46,812 nt of DNA, from positions 949,977 through 996,788 of the forward strand of contig NZ_JAGRRD010000001.1 of NCBI RefSeq assembly GCF_018122735.1, in the 5' to 3' direction. The notes under the pieces were generated by a model. The model saw only the letters and a program-made list of their open reading frames with translations. It was not told where the DNA came from and ran no database searches. This DNA comes from Azoarcus sp. L1K30 (GTDB lineage Bacteria; Pseudomonadota; Gammaproteobacteria; Burkholderiales; Rhodocyclaceae). Positions 32,326-42,062 of this stretch are shown in pieces (position 1 is the stretch's first letter; every line of letters begins with the position of its first letter). The translations under genes and the position numbers were made by a program.

Positions 32326-34698
32326 ATGATCGAACGTATTGCGGAATTCTGCATTCGCCGGCGAAGCTGGGTCGTCGGCAGCCTCGGGCTGCTGACCCTG
32401 GTACTGAGCTGGTTTGCCCTTCACATCGAGGTGCGCACCGTCTTCGAGGACATGCTGCCCTCGCGCCATGAGTACGTAAAGACACACGAGAAGTTCAAGG
32501 ACACCTTCGGCGGCTCGAACATGGTCACCATCATGTTCGAGGTCAAGAACGGCGACATCTTCCAGCAGTCGGTGCTGGACAAGGTACGTACCGTCACCCT
32601 GGGCCTGCGCGAAGTCTCGGCGGTCAACCCCTACCAGATCACCTCGCTGGCTTCGAAGAAGCTCAAGGAAGTGCGGGCATCCACCGCCGGGATCGAAACC
32701 CGGCCGCTGATGTGGCCCGACCTGCCGGCCAACGCCGCGCAGATGGCGGAGCTGAAACAGTCCGTGTTGCGCAACCCCCTCGTATACGGCCCCTATGTAT
32801 CGAAGGACCTGCAGGCCACGCTCGTTACCGTCGATTTCATCGACCGCGATGTCGACTACGCCAAGGTCTTCAGCGAGATTCGCGCCCTGGTGGCCAAGGT
32901 CGAGGACGACAGCGTAAACATCCGCGTCGTCGGCGATCCCATCCTCTACGGCTGGGTGAACCACTACGTGCCAGAAACCATCGATCTCGTCGCTGCGGCG
33001 CTTGGCGTCACCCTGGCCATGCTCTTCGTGCTGCTGCGCACCTGGCGTGGCGTGCTGCTGCCCTTGCTCGCCGGCGCGGTCAGTGCAGTCTGGGCGCTCG
33101 GCATCTGTCGCCTGATCGGCATCCATTTCGAGCCGCTGGTCATCGTCGTCGCGATGCTGATCACCTCGCGTGCGGTGTCGCACTCGGTGCAGATCATCAA
33201 CCGCTTCGACGATGAACTCGACCTGATCGCGGTGGGCGCGGAGAGCTCGCGCCATGCCGCCAAGATTGCCCTGGCCGACCTTTTCCGCCCCGGCATGCTG
33301 GGTGTGATCGCCGATGCGGCGTGCATGGCCGTCGTCGCGCTGAGCCCGATCCCGATGCTGCAGAAGCTCACCGTGCTGTCGGTGGTGTGGGTGATGACGC
33401 TGACCGTGAGTGCGGTGATCCTCACCCCGGTGCTGCTGTCCTACATCCGCAAGCCCCACGGCACCGTGCATCCGATCGATCTCGCGCCGCTGCTGCGCAA
33501 GGTGCTCGATCTCGGCGTATGGATGGCCACTTCGCGCTTTCGCTACGCGGTGATCGTGTGCAGCGTGATCGTGATGACGATCTCCGGCATCTACGCCTTC
33601 AACCTGAAAATCGGCGACGCCAACCCCGGCTCGCCCATCCTGTGGCCGGAATCGACCTACAACCAGGACTCTGCCGCGATCAACGCGCGCTTCCAGGGCG
33701 TAGATCGCATGTTCATCGTCATCGGCGAGGATGGCAAGGAAGGCCTGGTCAAGAGCAACGAGGTGCTGCAGGCGATGAACCGCTTCCAGCGCTTCATCGA
33801 AACCCAACCCGAGGTAGGCGGTTCGGTGTCGATTGCCGACGTGCTGCCGGTGGTCAACAGCACGCTGCGCGAAGGCAATCCGCGCTATCTCGAACTGGGC
33901 GACACGCAGACGGTGAATGGCAGCCTGATGGCCATTCTCGACTCCGTATCCGAGCCAGGCGACATCGACCGATTCGCCGACAACCAGTACGCCAACGCCG
34001 CCGTCACCATGATGTTCCGCGACCGCCAGGGCGAGACCATCCGCACTGCGGTCGCCCGCATCAAGGAGTTCATCGACCACAACCCGCTCGCCGAGGGCCA
34101 CTGGCAACTCGCCGGCGGCCTGATCGGGGTGATGGCCGCAGTCAATGAGGTCATCCTCTCGAGCCAGATCGAGGCTGTGGCGCTGGCACTGCTGGTGCTG
34201 GTGATCATCTGTACGGTGGTCTATCGCTCGACGGTGGCCGGCATGCTGTTCATGGTACCGGTGATCATTTCCAACACGCTGACGTTCAGCTTCATGGCCT
34301 GGAAAGGCATCGGCATGAACATCAACACCGTGCCGGTCGCCGCACTGGGCATCGGCCTCGGCGTGGACTACGCCTTCTACATCGCCGACCGCATCAAGGA
34401 AGAGATGGCGGCAGGCAGCACGCCCGAACACGCCATCTACCAGGCATTGCACTCGGCAGGCATGGGCGTGATCGTCACCGCAAGCGTCCTGATCTTCAGC
34501 ACCTTGCTGTGGTGGGCCTCGTCGCTGCGCTTCCAGGCCGAGATGGGCCTGCTGATGGCGATCTGGCTCGGCGTCTCCGCCATGTCCGCGCTGTTCGTGA
34601 TGCCCTCGGTCATCTACGTCTTCCGCCCCGAATTCATCTTCGGCAAACGCGACCGCCCGGTGCTGGGCGGTCTGCAGCCGGCGTTGCAGTCAGCCTGA
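32326..34698 (+). CDS. RND/MMPL-family membrane transporter
   Basis: A 790-aa protein with the RND superfamily layout: one N-terminal helix (about 15-32), a large periplasmic loop, helices about 215-375, a second loop (about 420-600) and a final helix group (about 610-770). Conserved segments include ITSRAVSHSVQIINR and GLGVDYAFYIADRIKEE. It belongs to the MMPL/HpnN-like group that moves hydrophobic or lipid-like molecules, not the three-part AcrB group. No membrane-fusion gene is present. It stands between the YCF48 propeller and the DUF1302/DUF1329 genes, a recurrent set in aromatic- and terpene-degrading proteobacteria. Export or envelope handling of hydrophobic substrate or product is the likely role. 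Confidence 0.88.
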   Translation: MIERIAEFCIRRRSWVVGSLGLLTLVLSWFALHIEVRTVFEDMLPSRHEYVKTHEKFKDTFGGSNMVTIMFEVKNGDIFQQSVLDKVRTVTLGLREVSAVNPYQITSLASKKLKEVRASTAGIETRPLMWPDLPANAAQMAELKQSVLRNPLVYGPYVSKDLQATLVTVDFIDRDVDYAKVFSEIRALVAKVEDDSVNIRVVGDPILYGWVNHYVPETIDLVAAALGVTLAMLFVLLRTWRGVLLPLLAGAVSAVWALGICRLIGIHFEPLVIVVAMLITSRAVSHSVQIINRFDDELDLIAVGAESSRHAAKIALADLFRPGMLGVIADAACMAVVALSPIPMLQKLTVLSVVWVMTLTVSAVILTPVLLSYIRKPHGTVHPIDLAPLLRKVLDLGVWMATSRFRYAVIVCSVIVMTISGIYAFNLKIGDANPGSPILWPESTYNQDSAAINARFQGVDRMFIVIGEDGKEGLVKSNEVLQAMNRFQRFIETQPEVGGSVSIADVLPVVNSTLREGNPRYLELGDTQTVNGSLMAILDSVSEPGDIDRFADNQYANAAVTMMFRDRQGETIRTAVARIKEFIDHNPLAEGHWQLAGGLIGVMAAVNEVILSSQIEAVALALLVLVIICTVVYRSTVAGMLFMVPVIISNTLTFSFMAWKGIGMNINTVPVAALGIGLGVDYAFYIADRIKEEMAAGSTPEHAIYQALHSAGMGVIVTASVLIFSTLLWWASSLRFQAEMGLLMAIWLGVSAMSALFVMPSVIYVFRPEFIFGKRDRPVLGGLQPALQSA

Positions 34699-34765
34699 AG
34701 CACCGCCCATGACATCCCGTTTTACACCGAGCAGCACCTATCCGACCCATCTCAAGGGAGAAACC

Positions 34766-36382
34766 ATGAACAAGAACAGGCATCAGGACGTGCCCGCAGC
34801 CCGTCTGAAGACACTCACCGTGGCACTCGCGCTTGCAGCCGCGAGCGGTGCCCTTCAAGCGGCAGACGACAATCTCAAGATCGACGGTTACCTGCGTCAG
34901 GAGTTTTCATGGAACACCCTGAACTGGGTCGACACGCCCGACTACAACGATCGCGGCAAGCTGTCGATGGCCCGTACTACCGCGCGCCTGAACGTCGACT
35001 GGAAAGCCACGCCCGATGTATCGGTCGTCGCCAAGCTGCGTGGCGTCGGTGAATTCAAGACCAATGCGCTGAACCATCTCGAAAAGATGGGGGCCAACAA
35101 CTACCCGGACGGCGGCCGCGGCGACATCATGGCGCTGTACAACCGTAATGACATCGGCGATGTGGTTCGCGAACTGTATGTCGACTTCCCGCTGGGCGAG
35201 CGCACCCGCGTCCGACTGGGCAAGCAGCAGATCGCCTGGGGCGAAACCGACTTCTTCGCGGCCAACGATCTGGTCCACGGATTCGACCTCACCTGGCGCT
35301 CCTTCCTCGAACCCGCCAACGAGGAGCTGCGCAAGACCAACATCATGGCCAAGATCAACATCGACGTCCCCGAGCTTGACGGTGCGGTGGAGATGTTCAT
35401 CCGCCCGGGCTGGGATCGCAAGGCCGACATCGGCACCGAGATCGACATCTACGGCGGCCGCTGGTCCAGCCAGCCCTATGCTGGCGTCGACTTCCGCAAT
35501 ATCGACCCCTACGACAACAAGAACAGCGAAGGCGACTACCGCGATGTCACCGGCGGCCTGCGCTGGAGTGGCATGGCGGGCGACATCAACTATTCCGTCT
35601 CGTACCTGAAGACGTTCTGGCCGAGCCCGATCATGAACGCGGCGAGCACGCTCAAGCTGCTCGGCATGCCCGACGTTCCGTCCGGCGCGGTCACGGTGGG
35701 ACGTGCGGACACCAAGGGTGTGGCAGGCGACGTGATCTACCCGATCGTCGACGTCTTCGGTGCCACCGCCAGCGGTTACGCAGAATGGGCCGACGCGGTG
35801 TTCAGCACCGAGGTCGCCTACGTGAAGGACGCCCCCTACCAGATCCTGCTGCCGACCCCCACGCTGATCTCACAGGCCGTTGCGCCGGGCTTCGATGGCA
35901 TCAAGCGCAAGGACGTGCTGACCTGGATGCTGCGCATGGACAAGAACCTATCCTTCACCCAGAGCCTGCTGGGTAGCGAGAAGCCGATGTTCTTCTCGGT
36001 GCAACTGTTCGACAAGTGGATCCAGGACTACAACTCGAGCGACCGTCTGATCAACTCGGTCGGCTGGGGTGCGCGAACCAAGGAGCACTCCTTCCTGCTG
36101 ACCGGCATCTTCAGCCTCAGTTACGACAACGGCCGCGTCAAACCCGAACTCGTGCTCGGCAGCGACCTGACCTATGGCGGCGGCTTTGCGGTGCCCTCGG
36201 TCACCATGGAACTGGCCAAGAACTGGCGCTGGAAACTCGAGTACGACAAGTTCTGGAACGACGACTGGCGCGACGGCAAGAAGTGCAATTTCCCCAATGC
36301 CGCCAGTTGCGACGAGACCAGCCTGTTCGGCTACTTCCACAAGCGTGACCAGATCTACACCAGCCTGACCTACCTGTTCTGA
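34766..36382 (+). CDS. DUF1302 outer-membrane beta-barrel-like protein
   Basis: A 538-aa protein with a signal peptide (about 1-33, ending ALQA). The mature part begins DDNLKIDGYLRQEFSWNT and is full of alternating strands, ending in an aromatic residue (SLTYLF), as outer-membrane barrels do. It matches the DUF1302 family, whose members are encoded beside RND/DUF1329 proteins. The start at 34766 is chosen because AAGGGAG precedes it and the signal peptide follows; an upstream Met at 34709 would add a non-signal extension. No enzymatic motif is seen. Confidence 0.85.
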   Translation: MNKNRHQDVPAARLKTLTVALALAAASGALQAADDNLKIDGYLRQEFSWNTLNWVDTPDYNDRGKLSMARTTARLNVDWKATPDVSVVAKLRGVGEFKTNALNHLEKMGANNYPDGGRGDIMALYNRNDIGDVVRELYVDFPLGERTRVRLGKQQIAWGETDFFAANDLVHGFDLTWRSFLEPANEELRKTNIMAKINIDVPELDGAVEMFIRPGWDRKADIGTEIDIYGGRWSSQPYAGVDFRNIDPYDNKNSEGDYRDVTGGLRWSGMAGDINYSVSYLKTFWPSPIMNAASTLKLLGMPDVPSGAVTVGRADTKGVAGDVIYPIVDVFGATASGYAEWADAVFSTEVAYVKDAPYQILLPTPTLISQAVAPGFDGIKRKDVLTWMLRMDKNLSFTQSLLGSEKPMFFSVQLFDKWIQDYNSSDRLINSVGWGARTKEHSFLLTGIFSLSYDNGRVKPELVLGSDLTYGGGFAVPSVTMELAKNWRWKLEYDKFWNDDWRDGKKCNFPNAASCDETSLFGYFHKRDQIYTSLTYLF

Positions 36383-36402
36383 CCCCGGACGGAGAACCCC
36401 AC

Positions 36403-37668
36403 ATGAATACACTGCACAAGCCCCTTATCGCCTCGCTGGCCGCCGCGCTCGCCCTGCTCTCTCTGCCGGCACATGCCGCCGAGCTCCCGGCAGGCACGGT
36501 CATCTCGGCCGAAAACCTCGACAAGATCAAGAACGACACTTTCGAGGGCCACACCATCGCCAGCATGCTCAGCGAACGCATGGAATGGCGCATCCGCAAC
36601 AACGGCTGGAAGCTGCCGCTGGCGAAGTCGAAGGAGGTTCCGCTCGACCCGAAGTGGGTCAAGGCCTCGCAGGCAAATGCCGGCAAGACCAAGATCAATG
36701 CCGAGACCTGTCAGATCGACGGCTGGAGTGCCGGCCTGCCCTTCCCCAATATCGACGACAAGGACCCCCAGGCCGCAGAAAAGGTGATCTGGAACTGGCA
36801 CCTCGGTCAGCTCACCGGCGACGTGGCTTACGTACCGAATTTCACTCAGGTTCTGATCGACGGAGAGAAAGGTGTTCACGCCGAACCGGTAGCGGAATTC
36901 ACCCGCTACTCGATGAAAGGGCGTCTCGCCGGTGAGGCGGTCGAAGGCGATGGCAGCGAACGCGGCCGCCAGTTGCTCTACTTCAAGTCGCCCTCCGACA
37001 TGAAAGGCCTCGGCACCTTCACCATCATGTACGACTCGATCAAGGTCAATGACGTCTGGGCCTACATCCCCGCCGTCCGTCGCGTTCGCCGCCTGTCCGG
37101 CGGTGCGTGGATGGACCCGATCGGTTCGTCCGACCAGCTGCAGGACGACCTCGAGATCTTCAACGCACGGCCGTGCTGGTATCCGGGCTACAAGATGCTC
37201 GGCAAGCGCTGGGTGCTCGCCGTTGCCAACAGCAAGACCCCGCTGTGGAACAAGAACGGCAACAGCTTTGCCGAGAAATATCCGGTACTGGAAGACAAGG
37301 CCCCGTTCTGGAACATGAACAACAACCAGTTCGAACCGCGTGAAGTCTACGTCATCGAAGCCACGACGCCGTCCGAGCATCCCTACAGCAAGAAAGTGCT
37401 GTACGTGGACACCAAGTATCCGCGCATCTATTACGGCGAGGCCTACAACCGCAAGGGTGAGTTCTGGAAGTTCATGGAGTTCCACTCCTACCCGGCCAAG
37501 GCCGAGGACGGCTTCTCCGACGTCCGCACCGCCGGCGGCGCCATCATCGACTTCCAGCGCAACCACGCCACCGTGTTCCTGGTCGATTCGCCCACGTGGA
37601 AGACCAACGTGGCGGGCATGAGCTCGAAGGACTTCACGCTGCAGACACTGCAAGCCGCCGGACGCTGA
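36403..37668 (+). CDS. DUF1329 periplasmic protein (LolA/LolB-like fold family)
   Basis: A 421-aa protein with a signal peptide (1-about 24, ending AHA|A). Conserved features of DUF1329 are seen: the early GTVISAENLDKIKNDTFEG, then YIPAVRRVRRLSGGAWMDP, and FWNMNNNQFEPREVYVIEA. The fold is related to lipoprotein carriers such as LolB, so it may shuttle a hydrophobic compound between the RND protein and the DUF1302 barrel (inference). It lies 20 bp after the DUF1302 gene and is the last gene before a strong terminator. Confidence 0.86.
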   Translation: MNTLHKPLIASLAAALALLSLPAHAAELPAGTVISAENLDKIKNDTFEGHTIASMLSERMEWRIRNNGWKLPLAKSKEVPLDPKWVKASQANAGKTKINAETCQIDGWSAGLPFPNIDDKDPQAAEKVIWNWHLGQLTGDVAYVPNFTQVLIDGEKGVHAEPVAEFTRYSMKGRLAGEAVEGDGSERGRQLLYFKSPSDMKGLGTFTIMYDSIKVNDVWAYIPAVRRVRRLSGGAWMDPIGSSDQLQDDLEIFNARPCWYPGYKMLGKRWVLAVANSKTPLWNKNGNSFAEKYPVLEDKAPFWNMNNNQFEPREVYVIEATTPSEHPYSKKVLYVDTKYPRIYYGEAYNRKGEFWKFMEFHSYPAKAEDGFSDVRTAGGAIIDFQRNHATVFLVDSPTWKTNVAGMSSKDFTLQTLQAAGR

Positions 37669-37695
37669 TCGGGCACGGGGGCAGGGCCCCATGCG

Positions 37696-37733
37696 AAAGC
37701 GGAGACTGCTTCAGCAGTCTCCGCTTTTTCTTT
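37696..37733 (+). terminator. Rho-independent terminator of the YCF48-RND-DUF1302-DUF1329 operon
   Basis: A 15-bp perfect stem AAAGCGGAGACTGCT / AGCAGTCTCCGCTTT (37696-37710, 37713-37727) with a 2-nt loop is followed by a T-rich tail (TTTTTCTTTG). Confidence 0.93.
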
Positions 37734-37857
37734 GTTCTCGAGCGCCGGAATGCGCCCCATCAATGCCGGATTTCGCGTCCATCCGGTGATACCTTAGCGG
37801 ATACCAACGCATCGACATGCGCCATCGATCAACGCGACAACTCGTCCGGAGTCCCCC

Positions 37858-38283
37858 ATGCCCCTCTCGCCCTTTCACCTTGCCATCCCCGTCCATGACC
37901 TCCCCGCCGCCCGCCGCTTCTATGGCGAGGTATTCGGCCTGGAAGAAGGACGTTCCAGCGCTCAATGGGTGGATTTCAACTTCTTCGGCCACCAGTTGGT
38001 CATCCACGAACACCCGATCACACCCTCACAGGCGGATGCGCACACCAACCCCGTGGACGGGCATGACGTACCGGTGCCGCACTTCGGAGTCGTGCTCGAG
38101 TGGAGCCAGTGGGAAGCACTTGCCGAACGCCTGAAGTCGTTCGGCACTGCTTTCGTCATCGAGCCCTACATCCGCTTCAAAGGACAGGTGGGCGAGCAGG
38201 CCACGATGTTCCTGCTCGACCCCTGCGGCAACGCCCTGGAATTCAAGGCGTTCAAGGACATGGGGCAGCTGTTCGCGAAATGA
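37858..38283 (+). CDS. VOC-family (glyoxalase/extradiol dioxygenase fold) protein
   Basis: A 141-aa single-module pair of the vicinal-oxygen-chelate fold. Probable metal ligands are His7 (PFHLAIPV), a His in [10 protein letters not shown] and Glu in NALEFKAF. The C-terminal [10 protein letters not shown] is typical. It could be a dioxygenase, lyase or isomerase; the substrate cannot be told. It has its own start after GGAG and ends 10 bp from the convergent SDR gene. Confidence 0.82.
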   Translation: MPLSPFHLAIPVHDLPAARRFYGEVFGLEEGRSSAQWVDFNFFGHQLVIHEHPITPSQADAHTNPVDGHDVPVPHFGVVLEWSQWEALAERLKSFGTAFVIEPYIRFKGQVGEQATMFLLDPCGNALEFKAFKDMGQLFAK

Positions 38284-38293
38284 CTTTCCGAAC

Positions 38294-39052
38294 TCAGGCT
38301 GCGCTCATGCCGCCATCGACCGAGATGCAGCTCCCCGTGACATAGGCAGACTGGCTCGACAGCAGCCACAACACGGCCGACGCCACTTCGGATGCCTGGC
38401 CGATCCGGCGCATCGGCACGGCATCGGCATACATCATGTCATCGCCGCCGGTCACCCGATCCAGGCTCGGGGTCTTGATCGGCCCAGGACAGACCGCGTT
38501 CACCCGGATGCCGGACGCCGCGTAGTCCAGCGCGACCGCACGCGTCGCACCGACAATGCCATGCTTCGCCGCAACGTAGTAGGCGAGACGGGGCATCGCC
38601 TTCAGTCCGAAAATCGAGCTGTTATTGACGATCGACCCGCCACCGGTGGCCAGCATTGCGCGAGCGGCGTACTTCATCATGTAAAGCACGCCCTTGAGAT
38701 TGACGTCGATGACGTCAGAGACATCCTCGTCGGGCGTCTCGTCCGCACTGTTGAATGCGCGTTGCAGCCCCGCATTGTTGAAGGCGCCGTCGACCCGGCC
38801 GAAGTGATCGACCGCGCATTGCACAAGCGCGGCACAGTCGGTCGCACGCGCCACGTCGGTACGAAGAAAAACAGCCTTGCCACCGGCCGATCGCACCGCG
38901 ACAGCCACTGCCTCTCCCTCGCGTTCACTGCGATTTCCCAGCACCACCGTTGCTCCGGCAGCCGCAAGTGCAAGGCAGACCTCGCGCCCCATGCCACTGC
39001 CGCCGCCGGTCACCACGATGACCTTGTCCTTGAGATCGGAATAGGAATGCAC
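38294..39052 (-). CDS. Short-chain dehydrogenase/reductase (second SDR)
   Basis: A classical SDR of about 252 aa: TGGGSGMG cofactor loop, NNAG, catalytic Ser (VNNSSIFG), YYVAAK, and the C-terminal GSCISVDGG. GTG at 39052 is preferred as start because GGAG precedes it by 8 bases; a GTG ten codons upstream lacks a ribosome site. It is only distantly similar to the first SDR, which has an unusual TGGATMIG loop. It lies between the VOC gene and the amidase operon and might be the distal part of that minus-strand operon (104-bp gap). Confidence 0.85.
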   Translation of the reverse strand: MHSYSDLKDKVIVVTGGGSGMGREVCLALAAAGATVVLGNRSEREGEAVAVAVRSAGGKAVFLRTDVARATDCAALVQCAVDHFGRVDGAFNNAGLQRAFNSADETPDEDVSDVIDVNLKGVLYMMKYAARAMLATGGGSIVNNSSIFGLKAMPRLAYYVAAKHGIVGATRAVALDYAASGIRVNAVCPGPIKTPSLDRVTGGDDMMYADAVPMRRIGQASEVASAVLWLLSSQSAYVTGSCISVDGGMSAA

Positions 39053-39156
39053 GTCGTTCGCTCCATGTGAGTCAGCCCGCACTCCCCTGCGATGCGGAGT
39101 ACGGGCTGCGTTCGATCCGGTGCCGGCGGAGATCCATCCGCGCCGGCATGCTGCCC

Positions 39157-40611
39157 TCAGAGGGCGGCCGGAATCCGTCCGAGCACTGCCTCGAGGGCCA
39201 TGCCGATTGCCAGCATGCGGCGGTCGCTTGTCACGGGTCCGTCGAGCTCGAGCCCGACCGGCAAGCCGCTCTTCGGACCAAGGCCGATCGGCAGCTGGAT
39301 CGACGGCAGACAGGCGCTGGCTGCGGGTTCGGTGTTCTGGATCAGAAGGTGAAAGTTCTCCGGAAGGCTCACCTCCGGCCTCGCCTCGGGTGCCACAATG
39401 GGCGTTGTCGGAAACACGAAGGCATCGAGGTCGTAACGTTGGAAGAGATCGCGGTAATGCGCCTTCAAGGTCGGACGTCCGCTACGGATCGCCTCCTGGA
39501 ACAGGGGTTCGACATCGACCAGGGTGCCATCCGGGCCAAAGGTTCGGCGTGGCAGCACCAGATCCTTGTAGATGCCCTTCACATCCGGACTGGCGATCTG
39601 CTCGTACAATGCCTCGATGCTGATGCCGGGTCCCTGTTCGCGCAGATAGGCACTCATATCGTCGCGGGCCTCGCCAAACACCACCGGGAAACCGATGGGC
39701 TCGTTCAACGCCTGCATGCGCGCATCGGGCACTTCGACAAAAATCACGCCCACCGACTCCAGCCGTGCCACGGCCGCTTTCGACACCTGTTCCGTGTCGG
39801 CATCGAGATTGGCCCAGAAACCCTCGACCACACCGAGCCGTAACGCATCGAGCCGCACTGGCGGCAAGGCGGCGTCGCCGGTGATGATGGCATCGAGCAA
39901 GGCCACGTCGGCCATGCACAATGCCATCGGCCCGACCGTGTCTCGGCTGTTGGCAATCGGGATGACTCCGCGCCCAGAGTATCTGCCCCATGACGGGCGT
40001 AGCGACGCGCAACCGTTGAGCGCACACGGAATCCGCATCGACCCCCCGGTATCGGTACCCAGCGCCGCGAGCGCCATCCGCGCGCCGAGCGCGGCGGCGC
40101 TGCCGGACGATGAGCCCCCGGCAATCCGGGTCTGATCGTAGGGGTTGCGCACCCCAACGGTATTGGCGCTATGGAAGGCATGATTGAAACCGGTGGCACC
40201 AAACGCCAGTTCATGCATATTGGTCTTGCCCAGCACAATGGCGCCGGCATCGCGCAATCGCTTGACCGTTGGCGCATCCTCGGCCGGCACGAAATTCGCC
40301 AGCGCCGGCGTACCGGCCGTGGCAGGCAATCCAGCGGCGTGGATGTTGTCCTTGATGACGAGCGGCACGCCACTCAACGGCCCGGCCGGCTCGCCTGCGG
40401 CGCGTGCAGCATCGGCCGCGCGCGCTGCGGTGAGTGCGCGCTCGCTGTCAAGGGTAATGAAGATGTTGAGGTCGCGCCTGGCCTGCGCCTGATCGATGCA
40501 CGCATGCATCAGTGCCTCACTGCTGAGCTCGCCTGCAGCGAGGCGGGCGGCGGCGCCGGCAATGGTCAGGCCGGACAGCCCGATATCGGATTTTTCTGTG
40601 GTTCTTGACAT
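39157..40611 (-). CDS. Amidase-signature family hydrolase A
   Basis: A 484-aa amidase-signature enzyme. The catalytic Lys (LVIKDN), cis-Ser (TDTGGSMRIP) and nucleophilic Ser (GGSSSGSAAALGA) are all present. This branch resembles AtzE/GatA-like hydrolases acting on small amides, ureido or biuret-type compounds. The ATG at 40611 follows GGAGCA. It is the last of the operon Rieske oxygenase, reductase, M20-like, racemase-like, amidase B, amidase A. Two different amidases in one operon suggest two successive C-N cleavages of an N-heterocycle-derived product, by inference. Confidence 0.9.
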   Translation of the reverse strand: MSRTTEKSDIGLSGLTIAGAAARLAAGELSSEALMHACIDQAQARRDLNIFITLDSERALTAARAADAARAAGEPAGPLSGVPLVIKDNIHAAGLPATAGTPALANFVPAEDAPTVKRLRDAGAIVLGKTNMHELAFGATGFNHAFHSANTVGVRNPYDQTRIAGGSSSGSAAALGARMALAALGTDTGGSMRIPCALNGCASLRPSWGRYSGRGVIPIANSRDTVGPMALCMADVALLDAIITGDAALPPVRLDALRLGVVEGFWANLDADTEQVSKAAVARLESVGVIFVEVPDARMQALNEPIGFPVVFGEARDDMSAYLREQGPGISIEALYEQIASPDVKGIYKDLVLPRRTFGPDGTLVDVEPLFQEAIRSGRPTLKAHYRDLFQRYDLDAFVFPTTPIVAPEARPEVSLPENFHLLIQNTEPAASACLPSIQLPIGLGPKSGLPVGLELDGPVTSDRRMLAIGMALEAVLGRIPAAL

Positions 40612-40655
40612 GCTTGCTCCTGTTCTTGGGGCGAATAGTGGGTCCATTCCGAAGC

Positions 40656-42062
40656 TCACACCGGGGGATGCATCCGGTGCCAGCGCGTCACGCGCTGGAA
40701 GGCCTCCCCGGCTGCGATCAGCGCGGACTCGCTGCCCCTGCGTCCAAGCAGCTGGCAACCGATCGGCATACCGCCGGCAGTCATGCCGCAGGGCAAGGCA
40801 AGCGCAGGATGGCCGCTGACATTGAAGGGCGAGGTGAACTGGATCAGGCGCTGGTTGAGCTCGGGGTCCTGCGCCAGGGCACCGAGCTGCTCGTAGGTGG
40901 GCGCGGCAAAGGGCTGTACCGGGGCCACCAGCATATCGATCGACTCGAGCAACATGCTCATTCGACCGCGAAAGGCGATGGCCTCGAGAATGGCGCGCTG
41001 GTACGTCATGCCATCGGCCGCCCGCCCCACATCGATCAGGCGGCTCAGCGCGGGGCCATACTCGGATGCGCGGGCTGGGTAGGTTTCGGCGTGTGCGACG
41101 GCGGTCTGCACACCGCACAAGACCTCCCACGTTCCCGCGACGTGCCATGATTCGGGTGTCACGACCTCGACGAGTTCGGCCCCCAGATCGCGCAGCGTGG
41201 TCAAGGTTTCGCCCATCGCCTTCAAGGTCTCGTCATCGGTCGCGCGTGCGTTCCAGGCCGGATCGACGCCCACTCGCACACCTTTCAGATCCTGCCGGGG
41301 CGTCAACGCGACGGAAGGCACGCCCGGCAGTGAACTTGGATCGAGCACGTCGGGGCCATCAATGGCCGCGAACATGATTGCCACGTCGCGCGCCGAGCGC
41401 GCCATCGGTCCCACATGGTCGAGCGTCGCCGCCAGCTCGAACACGCCGTGACGGCTCACCCGCCCCCAGGAAGGTTTCAGTCCGGTCAGCCCGTTCGCGG
41501 CACAGGGAAAGCGGATCGACCCACCGGTATCGGTTCCGAGCGAGGCGACGCACAGTCCGGCGCTGGTTGCGACGGCCGAACCGCTGGATGATGCACCAGT
41601 CCAGTGATTGGCCCCCCAGGGATTTACCGGCGGAACGGACGACGGATGCGGGGTCGCAAACGCCCCTTCGGTCAGCTGCAACTTGCCAATGATGATGGCG
41701 CCCGCATCGCGCAGGCGCTTGACCACCGTCGCGTCCTCATCAGGAACGAAATTGCCATGCACTGTCGTCCCAGCCGCAGTCACCACGCCGCGAGTCCAGA
41801 ACAGATCCTTTACCGCTACCGGGATGCCATGCAACGGTCCCCGATAGCGCCCGCGCGCGATCTCGGTCTCCGCCTCGCTGGCCGCCGCCAGGGATTCATA
41901 GGCCATGACCCGGGCGTAGGCGTGCAAACGCGAATCGAGCGCCTCGATGCGGTCGAGCTGGCTGCGCACCAGCTCGACCGGCGACAACGCACGCCGCTTC
42001 AGCAAGGGCGCCAGCTCGCTGATGTCGAGATAGTGCCAATCGTTCAGATTGAGCGAGCTCAC
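40656..42062 (-). CDS. Amidase-signature family hydrolase B
   Basis: A 468-aa amidase with intact catalytic Lys (VAVKDLF), cis-Ser (TDTGGSIRFP) and Ser nucleophile (TGASSSGSAVA). It differs clearly from amidase A outside these motifs, so the pair is not a recent duplication. It begins with GTG, and the stop of the racemase-like gene overlaps this start (GTGA), which indicates coupled translation. The gap to amidase A is 44 bp. Confidence 0.9.
   Translation of the reverse strand: MSSLNLNDWHYLDISELAPLLKRRALSPVELVRSQLDRIEALDSRLHAYARVMAYESLAAASEAETEIARGRYRGPLHGIPVAVKDLFWTRGVVTAAGTTVHGNFVPDEDATVVKRLRDAGAIIIGKLQLTEGAFATPHPSSVPPVNPWGANHWTGASSSGSAVATSAGLCVASLGTDTGGSIRFPCAANGLTGLKPSWGRVSRHGVFELAATLDHVGPMARSARDVAIMFAAIDGPDVLDPSSLPGVPSVALTPRQDLKGVRVGVDPAWNARATDDETLKAMGETLTTLRDLGAELVEVVTPESWHVAGTWEVLCGVQTAVAHAETYPARASEYGPALSRLIDVGRAADGMTYQRAILEAIAFRGRMSMLLESIDMLVAPVQPFAAPTYEQLGALAQDPELNQRLIQFTSPFNVSGHPALALPCGMTAGGMPIGCQLLGRRGSESALIAAGEAFQRVTRWHRMHPPV

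Noticed and set aside
31768-34452. Very long antisense reading frame opposite the RND gene (and similar ones at 7910-10240, 20499-22457 and 43242-45266)
   Set aside because: Long open antisense frames are expected in GC-rich DNA. The translations are His/Arg/Gly-rich with no recognisable domain, while the opposite strand encodes clear family proteins.
37751-37803. GGATT/GGATA elements before the VOC gene as a further XylS-type operator
   Set aside because: The spacing is 31 bp and the TGCR halves are missing, so it does not fit the architecture of the other promoters.
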